DNA of 64,000 nt, from the NCBI RefSeq assembly GCF_018449725.1, contig NZ_JAAVVC010000017.1:1-64000 (forward strand), given 5' to 3'. Below the pieces are notes generated by a model. It did not search any database and was not told the origin of the DNA. It was given only the letters and a program-made list of their open reading frames with translations. This document shows, in pieces, positions 7,029 through 16,288 of this stretch (position 1 is the first letter of the stretch; every line of letters starts with the position of its first letter). This stretch comes from Pseudomonas sp. dw_612. GTDB taxonomy: Bacteria > Pseudomonadota > Gammaproteobacteria > Pseudomonadales > Pseudomonadaceae. A program made the translations under genes and the position numbers.

Positions 7029-9680
7029 ATGAGCGATTCCGGCCGCGCCGACGCATTGTTAGCAGACCTGCCCCGCGACGGCCGTGGCCGGCTCAAGGTG
7101 TTCCTCGGTGCCGCGCCCGGTGTCGGCAAGACCTACGCCATGCTGCAAGCGGCCCACACCCAACTGCGCCAGGGCGTAAAAGTTCTCGCCGGGGTGGTAG
7201 AAACCCACGGCCGCGCCGAAACCGAAGCGCTGCTCGGTGGCTTGCCGCAACAGCCGTTGGTGCGCTCGGAATACCGTGGCGTCATGCTCGAAGAAATGGA
7301 CCTCGACGGCCTGATCAAAGCCAAGCCGAAACTGGTGCTGGTCGACGAACTGGCCCACAGCAATGCCCCCGGCAGTCGTCACGCGAAACGCTGGCAAGAC
7401 ATCCAGGAACTGCTGGCCGCCGGCATCGACGTCTACACCACGGTCAACGTCCAGCACCTGGAAAGCCTCAACGATCAAGTGCGCGGCATTACCGGCGTGC
7501 AGGTCCGCGAAACCCTGCCGGACTGGGTCCTTCAAGAAGCCTACGAACTGCTGCTGATCGACCTGCCGCCCCGGGAGCTGCTGGAGCGTCTGCGCGACGG
7601 CAAGGTCTACGTACCGGAGCAGGCGCGGGCGGCCATCGATGCGTTTTTCACCCAGACCAACCTTACCGCCCTGCGGGAAATGGCGATGCAAACTGCAGCG
7701 GCCCAGGTCGATGATGACCTCGCCCAAGGTTATCGACAGCTCGGCCAAGCGGCACCGGCCGTGCGCGGTCGTTTGCTGGTCGGCGTTGACGGTGATGCCC
7801 AGGCCGAGCGCCTGGTGCGTCATGCCAGCCGCGTCGCCCAGCGTCGGCATTTGCCGTGGAGCCTGGTGCACGTGGACAACGGCAGCGTGCGCGACGAGCA
7901 ATCGCGCCTGCGCCTGCAAAGTGCCCAGCAATTGGCTGAACGCCTCGGTGGCGAAGTCGTTTTGCTGCGCGCGGGTGAGGTGGCGAAAACCCTGATTCAG
8001 CACGCTGCCGAACGCCGAGCCAGTCTGGTGTTGGTCGGCCAGTCCCGCCCGCGATTGCGTCGGCGCTTGCTCGGCGGCGGTCTGGCGTCACGCTTGTTGC
8101 GCGATGCCCGTGGGCTGGAAATCAACGTCCTCGACAGCGACCACGAAACCCACGCACCGCGTCAGCGTTCGGCTCGGTCGTTGGTTTGGTTCGATTACGC
8201 ACTCGCCTTGGTGGCGACTATTTTGGCCAGTGCTTTGGCCTGGGCGGTGGCGAGTGTGTTGCCGCTGCCGAATATATCTCTGGTGTTCCTTGCGGCCGTG
8301 TTGCTGGTGGCGGTGCGCAGCAGCCTCGGCCCGGCGCTGGCCTGTGCGGCGCTGTCGTTTCTGACCTACGATTTTTTATTCATTCCGCCGAATTTTTCTT
8401 TCAGCATCCAGCGCGAAGAAGACGTACTGACCTTGCTGTTTTTTCTGCTGATGGCGGCGCTCACCGGCAACCTCGCCGCGCGCCAGCGCCGACAGTTGCA
8501 GGCCCTGCGCGACACCCAGGAAGAAACCACCGAACTGCTCGACCTGTCGCGCAAACTCACCGCCGCCACCGACCGCCAAGCCGTGGTCAGCGCCGCCGCT
8601 CAGCACTTGAATGGCTGGAGCGATTTGCAATTGTGCCTGCTCAACCGCGACGGGCAGGGCGGCTGGAAAGTTGAAACCGGTGGCCCACTGGAATTCTCCG
8701 AAGCCGAACGCGCCGCCGCCGATTGGGCCTGGCAACACGATCAACCGGCAGGCGCCGGCACGGGCACCTTGCCGTTCGGCCGTTGGTGGTGGTGGCCGTT
8801 GTCGGTCGAAGACGGGCCGCTGGGATTGCTCGGTGTGTGTGCCAATGAAGGCCAGACCTTGAGCGGCCAGCGTCGGCGTTTGCTGACCGCCCTGAGCCAA
8901 CCGCTGGCCCAGGCCCTGGCTCGTGCGCAATTGGCCGAAGACCTGGAAGCGGCACGGCTGCACGGCGAAACCGAGCAACTGCGCAGCGCGTTGCTGGCCT
9001 CGGTGTCACACGATTTGCGCACGCCGCTGACCTCCATGCGCGGCAGCATCGACAGCCTGTTGGCCCTCGGCGAAGCGATCCCGCTGGAGGATCGCCGCGA
9101 GCTGCTTGAAGGCACCCGCGATGAAGCCGAACGCCTCGATCGTTACATCCAAAACCTGCTGGACATGACCCGCCTCGGTCACGGCGCGCTGAAACTGGCC
9201 CGGGACTGGGTGTCGCCCGCCGACATCGTCGGCAGTTCGCTCAATCGTCTGCGCGCGGTGCTGGCGCCGTTGCAGGTCAGCACCGAAGTACCCGCCGAGC
9301 TGCCGCTGCTGTATGTGCATGCGGCGCTGATCGAACAGGCGCTGGTCAACGTGATCGAAAACGCCGCGCGGTTTTCCCCGGCTCACGGGCGCCTGCAAGT
9401 ACGCGCCGGGGCCGATGAAAACGAATTGTTTTTTGCGGTCAGCGATGAAGGCCCGGGGATTCCGGAAGACGAGCGGGCAAAGATTTTCGACATGTTCTAC
9501 ACCGCTGCTCGCGGTGATCGCGGCGGGCAGGGCACCGGGCTGGGGCTGGCGATCTGTCAGGGCATGGTCGGCGCCCATGGCGGGCGCATCAGCGTTGGCG
9601 ACGGTATCGAAGGGCGTGGCACTTGCATCACGCTTCATCTGCCATTGCAGGAGCAGCCAGGCTTTGAAAGTGAAGCCTGA
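7029..9680 (+). CDS. kdpD: Sensor histidine kinase KdpD
   Basis: An 883-residue inner-membrane kinase that senses K+ limitation and phosphorylates KdpE. Order of parts: N-terminal KdpD domain with Walker A GAAPGVGKT (residues 28-36), a universal-stress-type domain (about 248-370), four membrane helices (about 385-485), a GAF-like segment (about 505-630), HisKA with phospho-acceptor His661 in SVSHDLRTP, then the HATPase domain with N-box (NVIENAARF) and G-boxes (DEGPGIPE, GTGLGLAI). It follows kdpC across a REP doublet and precedes kdpE. Confidence 0.97.
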   Translation: MSDSGRADALLADLPRDGRGRLKVFLGAAPGVGKTYAMLQAAHTQLRQGVKVLAGVVETHGRAETEALLGGLPQQPLVRSEYRGVMLEEMDLDGLIKAKPKLVLVDELAHSNAPGSRHAKRWQDIQELLAAGIDVYTTVNVQHLESLNDQVRGITGVQVRETLPDWVLQEAYELLLIDLPPRELLERLRDGKVYVPEQARAAIDAFFTQTNLTALREMAMQTAAAQVDDDLAQGYRQLGQAAPAVRGRLLVGVDGDAQAERLVRHASRVAQRRHLPWSLVHVDNGSVRDEQSRLRLQSAQQLAERLGGEVVLLRAGEVAKTLIQHAAERRASLVLVGQSRPRLRRRLLGGGLASRLLRDARGLEINVLDSDHETHAPRQRSARSLVWFDYALALVATILASALAWAVASVLPLPNISLVFLAAVLLVAVRSSLGPALACAALSFLTYDFLFIPPNFSFSIQREEDVLTLLFFLLMAALTGNLAARQRRQLQALRDTQEETTELLDLSRKLTAATDRQAVVSAAAQHLNGWSDLQLCLLNRDGQGGWKVETGGPLEFSEAERAAADWAWQHDQPAGAGTGTLPFGRWWWWPLSVEDGPLGLLGVCANEGQTLSGQRRRLLTALSQPLAQALARAQLAEDLEAARLHGETEQLRSALLASVSHDLRTPLTSMRGSIDSLLALGEAIPLEDRRELLEGTRDEAERLDRYIQNLLDMTRLGHGALKLARDWVSPADIVGSSLNRLRAVLAPLQVSTEVPAELPLLYVHAALIEQALVNVIENAARFSPAHGRLQVRAGADENELFFAVSDEGPGIPEDERAKIFDMFYTAARGDRGGQGTGLGLAICQGMVGAHGGRISVGDGIEGRGTCITLHLPLQEQPGFESEA

Positions 9681-9728
9681 TCGCGCTTGCGCTACTCTCT
9701 TGCCACTTCTTTGTGTTGATGTGAATTC

Positions 9729-10427
9729 ATGAGCCAGACCGCGACCATTTTGGTCATCGACGACGAACCGCAGATCCGCAAGTTCCTGCGCATTAGCCTC
9801 GCCTCCCAAGGCTACAAAGTGCTGGAGGCCGGCACCGGCAACGAAGGCTTGGCGCAAGCGGCGCTGAACAAACCCGACCTGCTGGTGCTCGACCTCGGGT
9901 TGCCGGACATGGACGGCCAGCAAGTGCTGCGTGAGTTTCGTGAGTGGTCGACGGTGCCGGTGCTGGTGTTGTCGGTGCGCGCCAGCGAAGGGCAGAAAGT
10001 CGAAGCGCTGGACGGTGGCGCCAACGACTACGTGACCAAGCCGTTCGGCATTCAGGAATTCCTTGCCCGGGTGCGCGCCTTGTTGCGCCAGGCGCCGGCC
10101 GGTGAAGCCCAGCAAGCGGCGCTGACGTTCGGCCCTTTGACCGTGGACCTGGCGTATCGCCGGGTACTGCTCGACGGCGCCGAAGTCGCGTTGACCCGCA
10201 AGGAATACGCGGTGCTGGCGCAACTGGCGCGGCATCCGGGCCGAGTAATCACCCAGCAGCAATTGCTCAAGGACATCTGGGGGCCGACCCATACCGAGGA
10301 CAGCCATTACCTGCGGATTGTGGTGGGGCATCTGCGCCAGAAACTGGCGGATGATCCGACACAGCCGCGGTTTATCGTGACCGAGGCGGGGGTGGGGTAT
10401 CGGTTGTTGAGTGAGGGCAGTCTTTAG
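9729..10427 (+). CDS. kdpE: Response regulator KdpE
   Basis: A 232-residue OmpR/PhoB-type regulator. The receiver domain (1-120) has the acidic pocket DDE (11-13), phospho-acceptor Asp55 (LVLDLGLPD) and the conserved Lys in VTKPF. The C-terminal winged helix (about 130-230) carries LTRKEYAVLAQLARHPGRV and the recognition stretch HYLRIVVGHLRQKL. It is expected to activate kdpFABC. It lies 48 bases after kdpD. Confidence 0.97.
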   Translation: MSQTATILVIDDEPQIRKFLRISLASQGYKVLEAGTGNEGLAQAALNKPDLLVLDLGLPDMDGQQVLREFREWSTVPVLVLSVRASEGQKVEALDGGANDYVTKPFGIQEFLARVRALLRQAPAGEAQQAALTFGPLTVDLAYRRVLLDGAEVALTRKEYAVLAQLARHPGRVITQQQLLKDIWGPTHTEDSHYLRIVVGHLRQKLADDPTQPRFIVTEAGVGYRLLSEGSL

Positions 10428-10446
10428 GTTTTGTGGTGTCTGGGTG

Positions 10447-10535
10447 GGCCTCTTCGCGAGCAAGCCCGCTCCCACATTGGATCTGAGTCGTTCACAAATC
10501 CCCTGTGGGAGCGGGCTTGCTCGCGAAGAGGCCCT
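10447..10535. repeat. REP doublet after kdpE
   Basis: Inverted pair GGCCTCTTCGCGAGCAAGCC / GGCTTGCTCGCGAAGAGGCC between the convergent genes kdpE and the patatin-like gene. It may act as a bidirectional transcript end, as no separate terminator is seen. Confidence 0.9.
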
Positions 10536-10562
10536 GACAGTCACCCGAGAACTTTCAAATTC

Positions 10563-11600
10563 TCACTTCTGCTCATTCTCATACCGATCCATCGTATCCC
10601 GCGCAATTTCCCGCCCGAGCGCGATCAATTCCGGCGCCTTGTAAAACTCGAAAAACCGGCACACTCGCTTCGGCACGTTGATCAGGACATCCGGCGGATA
10701 CCCGGCAATCTTGTATTGCGCCAACGAGGTCTGCATCACCTCGAAACTCTGGTTGATCAAGTCCAGCAAAGATGCCGGCCCGACGTTGTCGATGATGAAC
10801 GAACCGGTGGCGGATTTCGGCGCGCCATCGCCTTGGGGCGCGGCGGCGGGTTGCTGGGCTTCGGGTTCGGCGGATTCGATCCACGGGTTGATCTCCGCCG
10901 CTTCGGCCTTCAGTGCTTCCTGTTCCAGCAACAGCAATTGTTCGGCCTGTTTGCGCCGGAACGGCATCTTCGAACCGAGGGAATTGACCAGGCTGTTGAA
11001 ACGCGACTTGAACGCCGGCGGGCGCGGGATCACCGGCAGTTGATAGTGACGCTGGTTGGTCGAGTTGAGGTTGACCGCGATGATCAAATCACAATGGCTC
11101 GACACCACCGGCACGATCGGCAACGGGTTCAGCAAACCGCCATCCACCAGCATGCGATTGCCCTGCATCACCGGCGTGAACAGGCTGGGGATCGCCGCCG
11201 AGGCGCGAATGGCCTGGTGCAGGCAGCCGGCCTGGAACCAGATTTCCTGCTGGTTGGTCAGGTCGGTGGCCACCGCCGTGTAGGGAATGCGCAGGTCTTC
11301 GATATTGATCTCGCCGACGATTTTGCGAATCTGGCCAAAGACTTTCTCACCGCGAATCGCGCCTAACCGAAAACTGACGTCCACCAGACGCAACACGTCG
11401 AGGTAATCCAGGCTTTCGATCCAGTTGCGATATTCGTCGAGTTTGCCGGCGGCATAAATCCCGCCGACCACGGCACCCATGGAACAACCGGCGATGCAGG
11501 CGATGTCGTAGCCACGCCGTTCGATCTCTTCAATGACACCGATATGGGCATAGCCCCGGGCTCCACCCGAGCCCAGCACCAGTGCGACACGCTTTTTCAT
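10563..11600 (-). CDS. Patatin-like phospholipase family protein (RssA-like)
   Basis: A 345-residue protein with the patatin fold: oxyanion loop GSGGARG (10-16), nucleophile elbow GCSMG with Ser40, and catalytic DGG in LVDGGLLNPLP. It is related to the RssA/YchK group of predicted lipid acyl hydrolases, probably cytoplasmic or membrane-associated. No signal peptide is seen. The C-terminal third (after about residue 215) is charged, holds an Ala/Pro/Gln-rich linker (EPEAQQPAAAP) and is not part of the patatin core. The start at 11600 (MKKRVALVLGSGG) was chosen over 11792 because it begins at the domain and has GAGGGCG upstream. Substrate unknown. Confidence 0.85.
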   Translation of the reverse strand: MKKRVALVLGSGGARGYAHIGVIEEIERRGYDIACIAGCSMGAVVGGIYAAGKLDEYRNWIESLDYLDVLRLVDVSFRLGAIRGEKVFGQIRKIVGEINIEDLRIPYTAVATDLTNQQEIWFQAGCLHQAIRASAAIPSLFTPVMQGNRMLVDGGLLNPLPIVPVVSSHCDLIIAVNLNSTNQRHYQLPVIPRPPAFKSRFNSLVNSLGSKMPFRRKQAEQLLLLEQEALKAEAAEINPWIESAEPEAQQPAAAPQGDGAPKSATGSFIIDNVGPASLLDLINQSFEVMQTSLAQYKIAGYPPDVLINVPKRVCRFFEFYKAPELIALGREIARDTMDRYENEQK

Positions 11601-11822
11601 GAATCGCCCTCGTCTGACAAGGTTCAACAATGCACCCATCGAGGGGCGCGCTTCAATCGGTAAGGTCGTTTGCCGGGGCAGGGGCGTCGTTTTTTCGACA
11701 CTGCGTGGCGCCAGATGGGTATGCTCGCGAGCGCTATAGTTTGTAGAGGCGGGGCAAGGCACTTTTTGCGCGGCGCACCGTCTTACCTGCACGACTGTTT
11801 ACCTATCTTTGAGGTGTTATCG

Positions 11823-12101
11823 ATGAAAGCCTGGATCTGTGTGCCTTTGATTGCCTTGGCGCTGGCCGGTTGTGCCGGGAAAACCGCGTACCGTGAAAGC
11901 TGCGGCAGCCAGATCGATGCGGCGTGGCACGAACTGGACCTGGCCAAGGCCGAAGGTTTCGCCGGCACCGTCAGCTACTCTAAAGCCCTGTCGCTGTTGA
12001 CCGGCGCCAAGACCCAGCAGCAATTCGAAGCCTATGAAGGCTGCACCAGCAAGGCCGAGAAGGCGCGTTTCTATATTCGTGAGTCCCGCGCCGGTCGTTA
12101 A
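11823..12101 (+). CDS. Small predicted lipoprotein
   Basis: A 92-residue protein whose N-terminus (MKAWICVPLIALALAGC) is a lipoprotein signal with lipobox LAGC at 14-17. The mature part holds a Cys pair and the repeated-looking AKAEGFAG...SYSKALSLLTGAK stretch. The function is not recognised. The start is fixed by the signal peptide; GAGGTGTTATCG precedes it. Its promoter must lie in the 222-base gap shared with the divergent patatin-like gene. Confidence 0.75.
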   Translation: MKAWICVPLIALALAGCAGKTAYRESCGSQIDAAWHELDLAKAEGFAGTVSYSKALSLLTGAKTQQQFEAYEGCTSKAEKARFYIRESRAGR

Positions 12102-12190
12102 GCGCATGATGTAGCTCAATGCCTGCGCCTTGCGACGCAGGCAGGATGACGTTGAGCGCAATAACGAAAACTCGATTCAGGGAGCAAGTG

Positions 12191-12958
12191 ATGTCTGCCT
12201 TGGTTGACCGGTTGGTGGCTCAGGTCTTGAGCATTGAGGTGCGTTTGCTGGCCTGCCAGGCACGCTTGAGTGCCCGCACCGACCCGGAGGCGCTGCACGA
12301 TTTGCGCACCACGGTTCGGCGCTTGCGCAGTCTGTTGCGACCGCTGCGTGGCTTGCCCGGGGTTGAGCAACTGGAAGTGGCGGCGTCCGGCGTCGGAGAG
12401 TTGACCACGCCGCTGCGTGATCGCGAAGTGTTGGCGGCGTACTTGCTTGAACACCATCAACCCGAGGCGGCGCGGCGACGTATGGCGCAAATGGACGTGG
12501 CTTATCCGAGCGTCGCGACCAGCCCGCAAGTCATTCAACTGCTGATGATCCTCGACGCTTTCCCGCGCTTCCTGCGGGCCTCCCAGCGTCAGGGGTTGCT
12601 CACGGGCTTGCGTAAACGCATCGAAAAGCGCCTGGCCAAACAGTGGGAAAAACTAAATGAGGCCCTGCACGATCCGGCTCATGATCGCCATCGTTTGCGC
12701 TTGTTGATCAAGCGCGTGCGTTATGGCATCGAGGCCTATCCCGAACTGGACCGTTTGCCGAAAGCGGCGATGCCACGGCTCAAATCGGCCCAGGCTGCGT
12801 TGGGTGATTGGCACGACTGCTGGCAGTGGCTGCTGCGGGCCGAACAGGAAGCGGATTTGCTGCCCTGTGTTGCGGTCTGGAAAACCACCATGGCCAAGGC
12901 TGAACGTCGTGCGGATCGGGTGCTCGATAAACTCAGCGCTGCCTGCTTCAAATCCTGA
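12191..12958 (+). CDS. CHAD domain-containing protein
   Basis: A 255-residue, mostly helical, Arg/His-rich protein with the CHAD signature (HDLRTTVRRLRSLLRPLR near residues 37-54, and a second half with RHRLRLLIKRVRYGIEAY). CHAD domains are known to bind polyphosphate through conserved basic residues. Here the domain stands alone, without the CYTH triphosphatase domain often fused to it. The start has AGGGAGCAAGTG directly before the ATG. Confidence 0.85.
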   Translation: MSALVDRLVAQVLSIEVRLLACQARLSARTDPEALHDLRTTVRRLRSLLRPLRGLPGVEQLEVAASGVGELTTPLRDREVLAAYLLEHHQPEAARRRMAQMDVAYPSVATSPQVIQLLMILDAFPRFLRASQRQGLLTGLRKRIEKRLAKQWEKLNEALHDPAHDRHRLRLLIKRVRYGIEAYPELDRLPKAAMPRLKSAQAALGDWHDCWQWLLRAEQEADLLPCVAVWKTTMAKAERRADRVLDKLSAACFKS

Positions 12959-12975
12959 AACCACCACAAATCAAA

Positions 12976-13065
12976 TGTGGGAGCGGGCTTGCTCGCGAAT
13001 GCGGTGTGTCAGTCACCACTTGTATTGGCTGACCCACCGCATTCGCGAGCAAGCCCGCTCCCACA
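12976..13065. repeat. REP doublet
   Basis: TGTGGGAGCGGGCTTGCTCG...and its inverse, with an extra inverted stretch (GAATGCGGTG...CACCGCATTC) that lengthens the stem. Confidence 0.9.
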
Positions 13066-13190
13066 GGGGATCTCTATTGGATTTGGAATTGCGTCCTATC
13101 TGTCAGTCTCTTTGTCCGGAATAAGCGCTGTATCCCCTGCGCAGGCTGGTTAAGATCCCTTCATCCTTTTCCCGCATTCCTGAGGTTCCC

Positions 13191-13988
13191 ATGCGCTTTT
13201 CCGATCTGCTCGACGCTGTCCGCAGCCAGCCGCAGGCGCTGTCCATTCCCGCCGAATGGGGTCAGGGGCGCGCGAGTTTCGGTGGCCTGGTCGCCGCGTT
13301 GCAGTACGAGGCCATGCGCGCGAAAGTCCCGGCGGATCGTCCGGTGCGGTCCCTGGCGATCACCTTTGTCGGCCCGGTCGAGCCCGATGTACCGGTGAGT
13401 TTTGAAGTCGATGTGTTGCGCGAAGGCAAAGCCGTCAGCCAAGTGCTGGGCCGGGTGATGCAGAAGGGGCAAGTGGTGACGTTGGTCCAAGGCAGTTTCG
13501 GCGCCTCGCGACCGTCCGAAGTGGCCGTGGAGGCCCAGCCTGCACCCGAGATGAAACACTGGGACGACTGCCAGGAACTGCCCTACATCAAAGGCGTGAC
13601 CCCGGAATTCATGAAGCATCTGGCGATGCGCTGGAGCGTCGGCGGGTTGCCGTTCACCGGCAACAAATCCCGGGACATGGGCGGTTGGGTGCGTTTGCGC
13701 GGGGATGTGAAAGAAGAGGCGCTGAGCGAGGCGTATATCCTGGCGCTGGTCGACGCCTGGCCGCCGGCCCTGTTGCCGCACCTGAACAAACCGGCGGCGG
13801 GCAGTACGCTGACCTGGACCATCGAATTCGTCCAGCCGCTATTAGCGCTGAGCACGTTGGACTGGTGCAAATACCTGGTAGACATCGAACTCGCCCGTGA
13901 CGGCTACGGTCACGCGGCGGCGAAGCTGTGGAGCGCTGACGGTCAGTTGATCGCCATGAGCCGGCAGACCGTGACGATTTTCGCCTGA
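13191..13988 (+). CDS. Acyl-CoA thioesterase family protein (double hot dog, TesB-like)
   Basis: A 265-residue protein with two hot-dog halves. The first (1-115) contains WGQGRASFGGLVAALQYEAM and the second ends with the typical DGQLIAMSRQTV. This is the layout of TesB-like or 4HBT_3 acyl-CoA thioesterases, which hydrolyse acyl-CoA to free acid and CoA in the cytoplasm. The chain-length preference cannot be read. The start has GAGGTTCCC just before ATG. It is convergent with the next gene, with a one-base gap. Confidence 0.85.
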   Translation: MRFSDLLDAVRSQPQALSIPAEWGQGRASFGGLVAALQYEAMRAKVPADRPVRSLAITFVGPVEPDVPVSFEVDVLREGKAVSQVLGRVMQKGQVVTLVQGSFGASRPSEVAVEAQPAPEMKHWDDCQELPYIKGVTPEFMKHLAMRWSVGGLPFTGNKSRDMGGWVRLRGDVKEEALSEAYILALVDAWPPALLPHLNKPAAGSTLTWTIEFVQPLLALSTLDWCKYLVDIELARDGYGHAAAKLWSADGQLIAMSRQTVTIFA

Positions 13989-13989
13989 C

Positions 13990-14352
13990 TCAACGACGGT
14001 GGCGCTTGCGCCAGGCGCGCCACCAGCCGCCGCTGAGGAAAAACCGTGGGAAGGTCAGGAATTGCTCGACCAGCAAACGTGACATCGCGTCTTTGCGATC
14101 CGAGAACGGCTCGGAGGCTTGCGCCTCCAGGCTGTGACCGTGACGCTGCAAACCCAGGGCGGCGATGATGCCAATTACGCCGATCACGATATTCAGCACG
14201 CTCAGGCTGAACACCCCGGACACAATCAGCAAGAACCCGATGATGAACAGCGGCACGGCAATCAGGTGCAACGCCAGGTTGGTCGGGTGCTGGTGATTGT
14301 GCGGGTACGACCGCCATTGCCAGGCCGGAAGGTTGGGGTGACGTTTGCCCAT
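13990..14352 (-). CDS. Mpo1-like (DUF962) membrane protein
   Basis: A 120-residue protein with the family hallmark near its start (SYPHNHQHPTNLALHL) and two membrane helices (about 30-75), then a basic C-terminus. The yeast member Mpo1 is an Fe(II)-dependent dioxygenase in phytosphingosine alpha-oxidation; the bacterial members are mostly unstudied. The conserved His residues of the family are partly visible (HNHQHP, and HGH in the loop). The start at 14352 has GAGGAG 8-9 bases upstream. Confidence 0.8.
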   Translation of the reverse strand: MGKRHPNLPAWQWRSYPHNHQHPTNLALHLIAVPLFIIGFLLIVSGVFSLSVLNIVIGVIGIIAALGLQRHGHSLEAQASEPFSDRKDAMSRLLVEQFLTFPRFFLSGGWWRAWRKRHRR

Positions 14353-14478
14353 GATGAAACTCCTCAATCCATGTTGAACACATGCTTGAAGAATAGGCGT
14401 GGCGACGGTGGGCGGCGAATCGAGGTTGGCTATCGAAGTGATAGCGGTAATGGTCAAATTTGATGTTGACCGGGTGGA

Positions 14479-14575
14479 CGCCTTCGCGGGCAAGCCTCGC
14501 TCCTACGGATTGGGGTGTTCACAAAAAATGCGAACGGCGCACACCTGTAGGAGCAAGGCTTGCCCGCGATGGCGC
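14479..14575. repeat. REP doublet (GTAGGAGCAAGGCTTGCCCG variant)
   Basis: CGCCTTCGCGGGCAAGCC...and its inverse GGCTTGCCCGCGATGGCG. It is the only copy of this variant in the window and ends 3 bases from the stop of the chemoreceptor gene. Confidence 0.85.
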
Positions 14576-14577
14576 CC

Positions 14578-16062
14578 TTAGAGTTTCAATTGTCCGATCG
14601 CCTTGCTCAACTCCCCAGCCAACGTCGCCAACTCATTACTGGTATTCGCCGAATCCACCGTTTGCTGCACGGTGTTCTCGGTGACATCGCGAATGCTCAC
14701 CACCGAGCGATTCATCTCCTCCGCCACATGACTCTGCTGCTCGGCCGCCACCGCAATCTGCGTGTTGCTTTCACGCATCTGCGCCACCGCGCTGGTGATT
14801 TGCGCCAACGCCACGCCGGCCTCTTGGGCCTGTTGCACGCAGTCATCAGCCTTGAACGAACTTTCCTGCATGAAATCCACAGCGTCCCGAGTCCCGGCCT
14901 GCAACGCCGACACCATCAAGGTGATTTCATCGGTCGAGGTTTGCACGCGCTTGGCCAGGTTGCGCACTTCATCGGCGACCACCGCAAAACCCCGGCCCAT
15001 TTCACCGGCTCGCGCGGCCTCGATGGCGGCGTTGAGCGCCAGCAGGTTGGTTTGCTCGGCGATGCTGTGAATCACACTGACGACGCCGTTGATCTTCTGA
15101 CTGTCCTCGGCCAGGCGCTGGATCATCTCGGCGGTCTGCTGCACGCCGCTGGATAACCCGGCGATCGACTTCTGCACCCGACTGACCACCTCCTGGCCGC
15201 TGCCAGCCAGGGTGTCGGCGCTTTGCGACAGGTCGCGGGTGGCGCCGGCGTGCTGGGCAATGTGATAAACCGTGGCGGTCATTTCATTGATCGCGGTGGC
15301 GGCCTGATCGGTTTCGCTTTGCTGGCCGAGCATGCCGTGACGCACGTCGTTCATGCTCGCCGCCAATCGCGCCGCGCCGACATCCAGTTGCCGGGCGGTA
15401 TTGGCGACGGTGTTGACCACCCGCTGATAACCGGCCTGCATGGCATTGAACGCATTGGCCATCTGCCCGACTTCGTCCTTGCAGGCCAGGGGCACGCGGG
15501 CCGACAGGTCGCCGGTTTTCTCGACGTGCAGCATCACGTCTTTCAAGGTGTTGAGCTGGCTGAGCAAGAAGCGGATCAGCAATTGCGAAGCACCCAACAT
15601 CGCCAGCATCAGGATCGCCACGGCCATCGCATAGTTGAAGAAGCGTTCGCTGAACACTTGGCTCAGGCTCGGGCCGTAAGCGATCACCGCGACTTGCTGG
15701 CCATCAGCGCGGCTGAAGACTTCGGCGCCCATCAATGGGTTGTCGCCGAACAGCGGCATGACATTGATCTCGACCCAACCGTTGTTGGTATCGGTCAATT
15801 CCAGTACCGGTTGATCGTTCAACCGTGGGGCCTGGCCGTGATTGAAGATCAACAGGTTATCGGCCTTGGGCAGCGGCTGCCCGGCGGGCCAGGCGCTGAG
15901 CAACCGTGCCTGGGCCTGGGCCGACGCCTGGGACGCGTGGCTGCGGGCCTGCTGTTCGAGTTGTACGGCGTACAACACCAACAGCAGGGTAGTGACGAAG
16001 GCGACCGCATTGACCGCCCAGAATTTATATTTCAGTGAGATGTTGCTAAGCCAGGCACCCAT
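14578..16062 (-). CDS. Methyl-accepting chemotaxis protein
   Basis: A 494-residue chemoreceptor. A membrane helix at about 13-34 and another at about 160-182 bracket a short sensor region with no family I can name. A HAMP domain (about 183-235) and a signalling domain follow. The signalling tip QTNLLALNAAIEAARAGE...GRGFAVVADEVRNLA, which binds CheA/CheW, is intact. The start at 16062 (MGAWLSNISLKYKFW) places the first helix correctly; its ribosome site is weak. Ligand unknown. Confidence 0.93.
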   Translation of the reverse strand: MGAWLSNISLKYKFWAVNAVAFVTTLLLVLYAVQLEQQARSHASQASAQAQARLLSAWPAGQPLPKADNLLIFNHGQAPRLNDQPVLELTDTNNGWVEINVMPLFGDNPLMGAEVFSRADGQQVAVIAYGPSLSQVFSERFFNYAMAVAILMLAMLGASQLLIRFLLSQLNTLKDVMLHVEKTGDLSARVPLACKDEVGQMANAFNAMQAGYQRVVNTVANTARQLDVGAARLAASMNDVRHGMLGQQSETDQAATAINEMTATVYHIAQHAGATRDLSQSADTLAGSGQEVVSRVQKSIAGLSSGVQQTAEMIQRLAEDSQKINGVVSVIHSIAEQTNLLALNAAIEAARAGEMGRGFAVVADEVRNLAKRVQTSTDEITLMVSALQAGTRDAVDFMQESSFKADDCVQQAQEAGVALAQITSAVAQMRESNTQIAVAAEQQSHVAEEMNRSVVSIRDVTENTVQQTVDSANTSNELATLAGELSKAIGQLKL

Positions 16063-16186
16063 AGGAAGGTCTTCTCTGATAGCGGAAACAGCATTGGCAA
16101 GGTGCCAGTATTGTGCCGCTATGCAGGCGTCCGGATTTTGATGCAGGTCAACAACAGCTACACAGATATTGAAGACAACACTCACC

Positions 16187-16280
16187 CCTGTGGGAGCGAG
16201 CTTGCTCGCGATGGCGGTGGCACATCCAACATCAAAGCGTCTGGCAGACCGCTATCGCGAGCAAGCTCGCTCCCACAGGG
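16187..16280. repeat. REP doublet (TGTGGGAGCGAGCTTGCTCG family)
   Basis: CCTGTGGGAGCGAGCTTGCTCGCGAT-type arm and its inverse ending CTCGCTCCCACAGG, between two minus-strand genes; written here as two halves: CTGTGGGAGCGAG and CTTGCTCGCGAT. Confidence 0.9.
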
Positions 16281-16288
16281 GGGGGTGA